Assembly: GCA_949361645.1 (NCBI GenBank) | Contig: OX442417.1 | Location: 5,593,700 to 5,657,699 of the forward strand | Direction of reading: 5' to 3' | From: Spongilla lacustris | Lineage: Eukaryota; Porifera; Demospongiae; Spongillida; Spongillidae | DNA: 64,000 nucleotides | Shown here: piece by piece, positions 12,601 to 24,600 of the stretch | Layout: each line of letters opens with the position of its first letter | Position numbering within the stretch: position 1 is the first letter of the stretch | Translations under genes and position numbers: made by a program | The notes under the pieces: generated by a model | Told to the model about the DNA's origin: nothing | Seen by the model: the letters and a program-made list of their open reading frames with translations, nothing else | The model's database searches: none

Positions 12601-15600
12601 GCATTGTGGATGCCAGGAATGCTTTTAATTCATTGAACAGAGCTGCTGCCCTTTGGAACTCTCGTATTCAATGGCCTCGTTGTTCCAAATTCTTGTTTAA
12701 CACCTATCGTGGTTATCCATCACTTATTTTATAAGGATCAACCAAGTCTGAAGCTCTCTACAGCAAAGAAAGAGTTGGTCAAGGTGACCCTTTGTCCATG
12801 CTGATGTATGCTTCTGCACTGATGCCACTCATTAAATCACTCTCAAATCCTACTACATGGATTCAAAACTGGTATGCAGATGACTCCTCCTGCACAGCCA
12901 AGCTCACAGATCTCTGTGTCTGGTTTGACAAGCTTTGTGATCTTGGTCCCAAGTATGGATATCATCCAGAGCCAGAGAAGTGTATCCTTATTGTGGATGC
13001 AGATCATGAAGCCAAAGCTAAGTCAATGTTTCAACACCTGGGTATTAAGGTTGTGAATGGCTACCGCTTCTTAGGAGGGTTCATTGGAGACCGTGAAAGC
13101 ACAAAACAATTTCTTGACAACAAGATCACAGGGTGGTTCAACAATCTTCTCAAATTATCCAAAGCTGCTGAGTCACAGCCTCAAGCAGCTTTTGCTGCAC
13201 TATCCAAATCCATGCAGTTTGAGTGGTTCTACCTGCAAAGAATCCTTCCTAGTTGTGAGGAAGCATTTACTCCAATCTGGAATACTTTGTACCAATATTT
13301 CTGGCCACCATTTTTGAAGGTACAATCTCCGATCATGAAAAGCAGCTATTCTCAATTCCTGCACGATTAGGTGGCATGGGAGTTCGCAATCCAATCGAAA
13401 GTGCCAAGATTGCCTATACCACATCCAGAGCAGGCACAAGAAACATTGTGGATGCCATCAAAGGAAAGATGGAGTTCTCTCTACCTGATCACAATGTTCA
13501 AATGTCTGATGCAATGGCAAACATGCACACCACCCTCCAGCAGCAAGATGAGGTCACACTGCACTTAACATTGGCCAATTCAGAGCTAAATGCAAAAACA
13601 AGACGGGCAATACAACGGGCAGTGGAGGGCAAGACATCATCATGGTTAACTGCTCTGCCTATTGCTCACCATTACTTTGATCTTTCTGCCACAGAATTCC
13701 GCGATGCCCTCACATTGCGATACAATCGACCACTGTTGAATATGCCAGCCAATTGTGATGGATGTGGAGCTGCAACTAGTTTGGAGATGACCTTGACTGC
13801 AAGAAGGGAGGTCTGGTAACCCAACGTCACAATGAAGTTCGAGATGTTATTGGCGACTTAGCATCAGTTGTTTTCAAGGAAATTGTTAAAGAACCAGTCG
13901 TGCAAGAGGCAAATGATGCTGAAGGTGTACCCTCCCTAATTGCTGATCTGAGTATCAGAGGAGTATGGCAGCCCCAGACCATGGCGTTGTTTGATATACG
14001 TGTCACAGACACTGACGCCCCGTCCTATTCACAGTGAGTTGTTTCTGCCATTCTCTCTTCAGCTGAGGAAGTGAAGAAAAAGAAGTACTCCGAAGCACAG
14101 CTCTTCGCCGAGCATCATTCACACCCTTTGTTGTGTCAGTCGATGGAGTCCTGGGTTGAGAAGCAAGCTTTTTTATCAAACATCTTGCTCAGAAACTTGC
14201 TCATAAGTGGGAACAGTCAAACAGTGAGGTATTGGGATGGATGAGAGCACTACTGTCTTTTGCAATCCTCAGAGCAACAAACCTTTGTCTGAGGGGCTCC
14301 CGCACCAAATGGAGGAGTGCATTTGGAATGGATGATGGAGCAGGGTAGCCTAGTATCTCTGCCTGAACGTCATGCTTAAATAGTTTATGTCATTATCCTT
14401 TTTATTTAATGTGTTATATTATTATTGTTTTTGCCCCATATGTCTAAATGTATTATGTATTCGAACCAATGCAACTTGGCATCCCAAATGGACCATTCTG
14501 GAACAAGAGCCACCAGCCTAATCCGAAAGCGCGTGATATATATATATATATGACAGGTCTATTAGCGGAAAATCTCAGAGAGGAGGCAAAAGCATAGTGC
14601 TTGAAGAACTCTTTAAACGAATCAGAATTTCAGCTGATGCCAATGACATAGTTGATTGCAGCAATATAATAATAATTATTATAATTATATACATGCATTA
14701 TATATAATCAAAAGTCTTGATGTCAACCGAACAGCCATAGCTGCACTACGTTCTACTATGGTTTTCAAGCGCACTAGAGCTGTGAATGTTAGAATCTTAG
14801 AGTTTTAGCTGCATGCTTATAACCTCATAAGATGAATATACATCTTGCAAAATATATATATATATACTATGACAATTCCACTGACAGGAGCAGCAAACCT
14901 TCCTTTCCAGAGTATTTCTCTGCAAGGTGCACGTAAACTTCACCAATGTACTATACGACGGGCAGATAAATAATCGGTAAAGCAAGTTACCAAAACTAAA
15001 CTTGAAATAAAATATTGAATGATGGATGAATCTGAAGAATAACGAATTGATGGCCATTGACATGCTCGTGGACTATTTAATTTAGTGTTTGTGGCCAATG
15101 AAAATAATATTCTTCAATGCTAAATGATATTGTGCTCAAGTGCATGCATGCTATAGTCAGTTTTTTGTTCACAATTTGAAAATATACATATTCAGTTCAA
15201 CAATCAGGTCTCTACATCAGATGCAATCACAGCAGAAGGAGTATCATCAACACCAGTTACTCAGCGTTCTCTGTCTAAGAAATTGGAATGCCACCTTTTT
15301 AATTCTTTGTTAGGGGCTTCCTCTATGGCAGACAGAGCTCGCCTATTATCTGTTTCGGCTTCTCATGCTGCATCATGGTTGTCCATAACTCCATCTCTGG
15401 CCTTGGGTTTGCACCTTGAACCTAATGAGCTTCATGCCTCTATAAGGTGGTGGTTAGGGTTGGACACCTCTGGTGGTTCTCTGTGTCCTGTCTGCTCTAA
15501 GAAAGCCCTGGACCCACTTGGCCACCACGCTACCACATGTTCTCATGGAGGTGACGTAGTGACCCGACATAACCTGTTACGGGATGTTGTGGCTAACCTT

Positions 15601-18600
15601 TTTCGTCAGGCTCACATGGGAGTCACAGTAGAGGCGATATAACAGTGACATCCCCACTTAATCCTGCCATCCTTGATGAGTCTTGTTCAGCAGCTGGAGT
15701 AGCTGCAGTAGCCGCAGAGTCCCGCAAACATGTTGCTAACGACCCTAAGTGCTTCGAGCTGGGGTGGACCTGTGTTCCATTGGCTGTAGAAACCTATGGG
15801 AATTGGGGGGTGGAGGCCCAAGTAACATTTTCCCGCCTAGCCTCTCTACTTGCTGCAAGCCACAGTGTGTCAAAATCAAAGGCAACAGCTGACATTTATG
15901 GTCGCTTAAACCTGACCCTGACCAGGTCTGTGGCCAGGGCTATCCTGGCCAGGGGTCTAAGGCCAAAATAGATGTTACATATACAGTGCTCATATTGAAC
16001 TCTTTAGTGTAAGTTTTCTGTATGTCATATATATTATTATTATTATTAAAACTGTCAAATATACATGACATACGCCAAATACGAGTAATAAATGTGTTAC
16101 ATAGTTACAATTAGCTAAATAAATTCAGCCTGATTGTGGTAGTCTGGAGAGGATGGCTCTGGACACCGACCTCACCAAGATGATGTTGAGACGTCCATAA
16201 ATGTCGGCAACCATTGCAGCTCTGGGCTGGGAGAGGCTAATTGACAGGTGGGATGCCAACCTAGACAATACACCCTGAGCCTTCCTACCCCAATGACCAA
16301 ACGTTTCAACAGCCATGGGGATACATGTCCAGCCCAGTTCCGTGCACTTGGTGCTGTTAGCATTAAGCTTTCTTAGCTCAGCACCGTTAGCTGCAGCTCC
16401 AGATTGATGGCTAGCTTCAGGTAGGATGGCAGGGCAAAGTGGTGAAGCCACAGTGATGTCCAAAGCTGCATGTTTGCCTCTATCCCACCCAGCAATCAAT
16501 ACATCAGCTGGACGAGTGTGGTCATGACCTCCACCACCTTTCTCCACTGCTATACTGAGATGGGCAGTGCGGCACAAACTAGCTATGGCTTCACGCAGGA
16601 GGTTGTGTCGCCACACTACATCTCCACCATGTCGGCAGGTGACACAATGATGACCCAAAGGGTCCAGACCAACACCTGGGCAGAAAGGGCACATTGCAGT
16701 CCCCGATGTATCCAATCCCAGCCACCACCCATTATTATTATTATTATTATTATTATTACATATGATGAATTTTAGTTAAAAACCTTCTAAAAGTCTTACC
16801 AAAGTCAGAACCACTTATATGCAATGTTTGAAATTAATATCTTACGGAATGGCAAGGTTATACATGTACTTTATTGTTCCTCAACCGTCACAGTTTTTAT
16901 TGCGATTACACATTGACCGCTGTACTAAAAAAGTTGCCACTGGCGCTACATATCTCCGGTACTAAAAATGGTACGGAAATACTAGGCAGCTATTTTTGCT
17001 CTTTCTAACGATAATAATCTTTTGAGCATTTAAAAAAAAATTCCGCAGTGCCTACCTTTGTTCTTTACACAATTGAAGTCAACCACCCCTTCGGGACCCT
17101 TATTGGCCTTGTATGCAACGCATCAACCGCAAGCGCTAGTCCTGCATTTCACAGCGGTATATCTTACGGATAGGAAAGATATCTAGTTCGTTATTTATGG
17201 GGAGTAAACTTACCCTGTACCTTTATTTATAGATGCAACTAAAATTGTCACTACTGATGTACAATTGTTCTAACACGGTATGCTTAGCGGGAACTATACG
17301 GGGGTTCCCGCTGGACGTTCGTACATAAATGGACCAATTAATAAGCTAGATTTTTGGAATGATGGAAGCAGACACATATAAATATTACAATGCTATAGCA
17401 GCCATGATTACTATTTTGCTAAATACAGCACTTCATTTGCAGCTAGCATTGACTCTACTTCATGGCACACACTATAATACATGTGTAATAAAGTTGAGGA
17501 TTTGAACAATATTAATCTGCCTAACATAATTTCAGAGATTGATTTTTTAAAAAAGTTTTTTTTTTTTTTTTTTTACCATGCCTCAATATTAATGTGTGGA
17601 TTCTAATATGAAATAATGTCAATGTTGTACTACTTACCTCATGTCCACAGGTGAATAACAATGGTGACATATCATTTAATCAAAACTATTCGAACTTTAC
17701 TTCCAGCCCATTTCCTCTTCAAGATAGAGTTGCCCTACTTTCAGCATACTGGGCAGATGTGGACACAACAGGAACTGGGAATGTCTGGTACAGAATTACT
17801 TGGGACCCTACTCTTCTTGAAAGAGTAAGAAATGACATTCCTCTGTCACCTCAAAGTGTTAATGCCTCTTGGGTGCTTGTTGCAACATGGGACCATGTTG
17901 GATATTACTTGCAAGGAACTGATAAGGTTAGTAACATATGAATTGAGAAGTGTGCTTATACGTTTGAATAATAGGAACGCATTAGAATGTGAACCATTTA
18001 TATATCTGGGGGGAAGGGGGGGGGGGGGGGGGTTTGAATACCTGGCACGTGTAATATGTATTTTAGTACCTGACCATTCACAACTTACGCTGGAAGGGGT
18101 GAGGGGCTAACAACAATGTTATACATTAGTGCATATATGGGATAAGGAGTCAATAATGGAGTGTGATATAATTTATGAATACTCCCCAGCACACGAGCAT
18201 AAAACTTCATAATGTCCCACTTGCATCATATGCGGAAGCTGGTTCGGTTGCAGCTACGTGTAAGATGTAAAATATGACCAATTCAGAGCCATCGCATGGC
18301 ACCACCTGTTCTTGCAAAATACGAGAGTTATGCTTCAGTATACGCAACTCTCATATATAGGATTTGTGCCGTATCATGATGGCATTTTTTAAAAAGGTAG
18401 AAACAGTCAGTTTAGCTCTTTGTTGCGGCTACCAAACCAGAAGGGAAAGACGATCCGGCATTTTCATATTTTGCTTCGAGAGAAGTGACATAAAAACTCG
18501 TACTGGTATTAGACCCCTCCAACAGTTTTCTCCTGGGTGACAGGGTGAAGGATAGGAAGGGATATTAAGAGTGCAAGTTATAAAAATGGTTTAAAAACAT

Positions 18601-21600
18601 TCCTGGAAGAACATCTACATGTTTCAGATATCAGTGGAAATTCTCATTCCCCCCCCCCCCCCCCCCCCCCAAATCCGGGACATATGGGGAATTGGACATT
18701 TATTAAATCAAACGCCCCACGGTTAGGTGTTAATAACTGGTCAATTCGCAGCGCCATTTGCTGTTGACCACACCCAATGTCAAATCCCCCGTTCGCGTGC
18801 NNNNNNNNNNNNNNNNNNNNNNNNNNNNNNNNNNNNNNNNNNNNNNNNNNNNNNNNNNNNNNNNNNNNNNNNNNNNNNNNNNNNNNNNNNNNNNNNNNNN
18901 NNNNNNNNNNNNNNNNNNNNNNNNNNNNNNNNNNNNNNNNNNNNNNNNNNNNNNNNNNNNNNNNNNNNNNNNNNNNNNNNNNNNNNNNNNNNNNNNNNNN
19001 ACACTGGCTATGCTTTGAATGCTGATGCTAGAACTTGTGATGGTAAGCGATTTCTTTATCCGTTCAACAAAAAAGGATAAATCTCTTCACAGATGTGAAT
19101 GAGTGCTCAACTAACAACGGAAATTGTGCACAAAACTGCATGAATACAGTTGAAAGCTACACATGTTCATGCAACACTGGTTATGTCTTGAATGCTGATG
19201 CCCGAACTTGTGGTGGTGAGCAATTTGTCAAACTGTTCAACAACAAAACCAAACATAAAAAACATTTCTTTCACAGATGTAAATGAGTGCTTAACCAATA
19301 ACGGAAATTGTGCACAAATCTGCACCAACACTGTTGGAAGCTACACATGTTCATGCAACACTGGATATGTCTTGAATGCTGATGCCAGAACTTGCAATGG
19401 TAAGTGATTCCATAATCTGTTTGACAAATATCAATCAATATATTCACAGATGTGAATGAGTGCTTAAACAACAATGGAAACTGTGCACAAATCTGCACCA
19501 ACACTGCTGGAAGCTACACATGTTTATGCAACACTGGTTATGTCTTGAATGCTGATGCCCGAACTTGTGCTGGTAAGGGGTTTCTCAATCCGTAAACCAC
19601 ATAACAATAAATATCTTCCCAGATGTTAATGAGTGCTTAACTAACAATGGAAATTGTGCACAAATCTGCACCAACACTGTTGGAAGCTACACATGTTCAT
19701 GCAACACTGGTTATGTCTTGAATGCTGATGCCCGAACTTGTGGTGGTGAGCAATTTGTCAAACTGTTCAACAACAAAACCAAACATAAAAAACATTTCTT
19801 TCACAGATGTAAATGAGTGCTTAACCAATAACGGAAATTGTGCACAAATCTGCACCAACACTGTTGGAAGCTACAGATGTTCATGCAACACTGGTTATGT
19901 CTTGAATGCTGATGCCAGAACTTGTGCTGGTAAGGGGTCTCTCAATCCGTAAACCGCATGAAAAATAAATATCTTCACAGATGTTAATGAGTGCTTAACC
20001 AATAATGGAAATTGTGCACATATCTGCACCAACACTGTTGGAAGCTATACATGTTCATGCAACACTGGTTATATTTTGACATCTGATGCCAGAACTTGTA
20101 TTGGTGAGTAGTTTTTCTATCAGGTTAGTGAATTGACAGAAATAAACTTCTTCACAGATGTGAATGAGTGCTTGACCAATAATGGAAATTGTTCACAAAA
20201 CTGTGCCAACACTGTTGGAAGTTACACATGTTCATGCAACACTGCTTATGTTTTGAATGCAGATGGAAGAAACTGTACAGGTATGAGTACTTGTAAATGC
20301 TTACACAGCTACACATGAATGTAACTTCATTCACAGATGTGAATGAGTGCTTAACCAATAATGGAAATTGTGCGCAAGATTGCGCAAACACGGTTGGAAG
20401 TTATATGTGTTCATGCAATGTTGGTTATGTCTTGAATGGTGATGGAAGAAACTGCTCAGGTAAGGAAACTAGATGGATACAAGGGCTGAATAAAGGTGCT
20501 ATATTACTCTTACAGATGTGAATGAGTGTTTGATCAATACTGGAAATTGTACAGAATTTTGTACGAACACAGTTGGAAGTTATATTTGCTCATGCCATAC
20601 TGGGTACAAGGTGAATGCTGATGGAAAGACCTGCATTGGTATGGACAGCTAGATTTTATTAAAGAAACAAGCATCATATTTCCATATTTCAGATGTCAAT
20701 GAGTGCTTAAGCAACAATGCAAATTGTTCAAAGATTTGCACAAACACTATTGGCAGTTATGCATGCTCGTGCAATAGTGGTTATGTGTTGACTAGTAATG
20801 AAAGGAATTGTAAAGGTAAGAACTGAAATATCATTTAGTGAAGTAATTTATTTATCCAAATTGTTTTCAGATGTGAATGAGTGTTCATTCAATAATGGCA
20901 ATTGCTCACAGATATGCATCAACACAGTTGGAAGTTACCAATGTTCATGCAACACAGGCTATATGTTGAACACTGATAATCTAACCTGTCATAGTAAGAA
21001 TTGCAAATCTGCTTTATGATTATAATTTTGCAATTGATTCTGATATTTCACAACTTGCAGTTATACTCTCCTGTGGTGTATTTAATGGCCACGATGAAGG
21101 CAGCCTAATACAAAATGACTTTGTGAAGTGTTATGATCAACCATATTTGTATGCCTCATCTTCAAGCGATTTCTCAGCATGTTCGGGATATAATGTGGTC
21201 TTTGTGGGTGCCAAACCTTCTAATTCTACAAATTTCATTGGCATTGGAGCATTTGGGCTGTCAACTGGTGTCTTTGCTAACACGTATTCCAAAACTACTG
21301 CATACCTTGATGCTGGTGGTGCCTATTGGTACAACTATCCTGGCTATGGCTTTGGCTTTGCTGCCAGCTCCACTGTAAATCTAGATACCTGTGATTTTGG
21401 TGAGGGTAGCCCTGACTGTCTTAGTCGACTGTGCTGGCATGTGGATCAAGGCATTGGAGGATACAGAGCTGGATGTACCACTCACTTAAATAACAATGAA
21501 AACTGGAGGAAAGTGATTTATGGTGGAACCCAAATTTACAGCTGTTCTCCAGGTATGTCGCATAATACAAAAACATGTCATGTGCTCAAGCAATTGCAAT

Positions 21601-24600
21601 GTCCACCACAAATACCGTTACCTCTCTTAATTGCAACTAAAGTGAAGGAGAAAGAGCTTAGTTAACTTGTTACATGTTTATATTAATCAGAATCATTTCC
21701 AATACGCATAAGTGTGCAAGCCACTGCATTGTATTTACTCCTTTAATTCGTAGGTACATTATGTGTGTCACGGGCAGAATATGGGAACATTGAAATAATT
21801 ATCCAAGGCTGCACATTAATCAACCTACATTCATGAATCAATTCATTATCCACCTCAAACTCAGCAATTCGTATAATGTTTTGGGGGGAAATCGGTGCAT
21901 CCCTTTACATGTAATCATGTCCTTTGTTGCTTTGTACATTGTATCCACAAATATTGTAGTTGCATAGCAAGGAGGTATTTTACATAATCTACAATTCTAT
22001 TTGTGCACGCATTGATCCTGCATCTCTATTCTATCCCCTCTGATATTGTGTGTGGTCATGTGAATGGCCTGTGGCATATGAAAACCAACCCATTGACCAG
22101 CACATCGTTGGGGGACAATGATGAGCCTGCCCACCATGATACCTATTGTTCCCAGATAGTACGGAGCACATGCATCAGTAATATGGAGATATATATATAT
22201 AATTATAATTATATATATATATTATTATTATTATATATATATTATAATTATACATAAATTATAATTATATTATATATAATTATTATAATTGTATTATATA
22301 TAATATATATAATGGATTGCTACTGCAAGCAGCCTGCTAGTATTTGTAGATCCTTAAATGTTCCATACACACCTTCAATATGCATAGCAATAATAAAGTT
22401 TGACACATAGGTTTATTATGAGGAAAATTTAAAGAGCAATAAAACAAAACAGATAAAGTATTTTAATGTAAGCTGCTCCACAAGCGAATAGCCACAGGTG
22501 TCACTATAAAAAAGGTATTGTTATACACTACTGTATAACAGTGTGTATATAGACGTTACTGCATATACGTGTGTATAATGTCTCAATATGCAGTGTTATA
22601 CACCGCTAATTGATGTTATACACAGTGTATAACAACCCTTTTTACACAGTGTGTGTATTTCACACAAACTGTTATGGCACTGTTTTTACAGATGTAAATG
22701 AGTGCTTATCAAATAATGGAAATTGCTCACAAAATTGCACTGATACAATTGGAAGCTACACATGTTCGTGCTATGTTGATTACACCTTGAATGCTGACAG
22801 AAGAACATGTACTGGTAAGGAGATTAATAAAGTAATACCATTATTGAGATATTTACAATACATATCCTAAAGATTATACATACTCACAACTATATTATAA
22901 TTGCTAATAAGACACCTACCACCTATATGCATTATTGTTATAATTATTATTAAATGTTCTCCGAGAAACCTCCTTGACTTTGATTTATTGGTCATGATGG
23001 CCACCCGGGAAGCAATAAAAGAGAAGGTGTTGCATGCTTCAGCTCCCCATGCTCCGTAGGTTTCCACAGCTATGGGAGTGCACCGCCACCCTAGTTCAGA
23101 GCACTTGACATCATACTTCAAGTGTTTACGTACCTCTGCTGCATTGGCTGCTGATCCTGCTGAAACTCCCGCTTCCAAAATGATTGAGGGATTAAGCGGT
23201 GAAGTAACAGTAATATCATATGCAGCACTAGCAGAACCACTGGGACTAGAAACCAGTACATCAGCTGGACGGGTGAGAGCCTTGACCTTACCTAAACCAC
23301 CACCTGCTTCCAAGCGAACTGACAAGGATGCCTGGTGACATGCCTCATAGACTGCATTGCGCAACAGATTATGGCGATTGGTCACATCCTCCCCACACTT
23401 GCAGGTGACACTATGGTGACACAGTGGGTCCAGCATGCTCCCTGGGCATAGTGGGCAAGTCTGAGGAGAGTCATTCCCAGAATGTGGATTTAAACCCAAC
23501 CACTACTTGACAGCAGTATTGAGCTCACAAGGGTTGAGGTGAAGTCCCATGACTTCAGAAGGGACAACTGAGAGCCAGGCAGAGGCATGAGTGGAGGACA
23601 CTGAGAGAAGTCGTGCTTTGTTAGCACAGGACATGGAGTTATAAATATCTCACCATTATTTATTTTTTTAACAAATATATATTACATACCTACATTATAC
23701 ATCAGTATTATAGAGCAATTATAATAATATACACAAATGTGAAAACCGATTCTAAAAAATCATTGCCTGGACCATCCTTACAGCCCACACACCTTGCTAG
23801 CAGAGCTCTAGCATTTGCCCTCACCTGAGTTATGCTAAGATTTCCATAGAGTCGGGTGATAGCCTGGGATTTGGAACAACACAGCTGACAAGCAAGACGT
23901 GATCCAAGTCGAGATAGAGTTTGCCTGGCTTCCAATCCCCAACACCCATAAAGTTCTACCGCAAGGGGGATACAAACCAAACCCAGTTCATTGCACTTGG
24001 GGTCATTTGCAACATGCTTTCTCTATTCTGCTGTATATGCTGCAGACCCAGCTGTCACACTTGCTTCTAAAATTATTTCAGCATAGAGCGGTGATGTGAC
24101 AGTAAGGTCAAATTAGGAATCAGTATGTCAGCTGGCCATGTCCTGCTCTTCTACGATCCACATCCACTTCCCATCTCTACTTGACAGCCAACATGTGCCA
24201 GGGGACAATACTCTACTAAAACACTCCTTAAAATCTGTTCTACTTGCAAGTGTGGGATTGAAGTCCAGTAGCTGGCATCAGAGATCTTAACATGATGGCT
24301 CTGGCATAAGAATGGATGAGGATGATGCCAAATTTGCCATACAAGCTGGACAGGATCATGGACTTAGGTTTGCTGGTCATTATGGCAATTCGGTAGGCAA
24401 TAAAAGAGAAAATGCTGCATGCTTCAGCTCCCCATGCTCCGTACGTCCCCACGGCTAAGGGAGCGCAACACCACCCTAGTTCAGAACACATGGCGTCGTA
24501 TTTGGAGTGCTTTCGTACTTCGGCTGCTTTGGATGCTGTACCTGCTGAAACTCCCGCTTTGTTTTTATAATAACAATTATTGTTACAGTAATAGCACACA

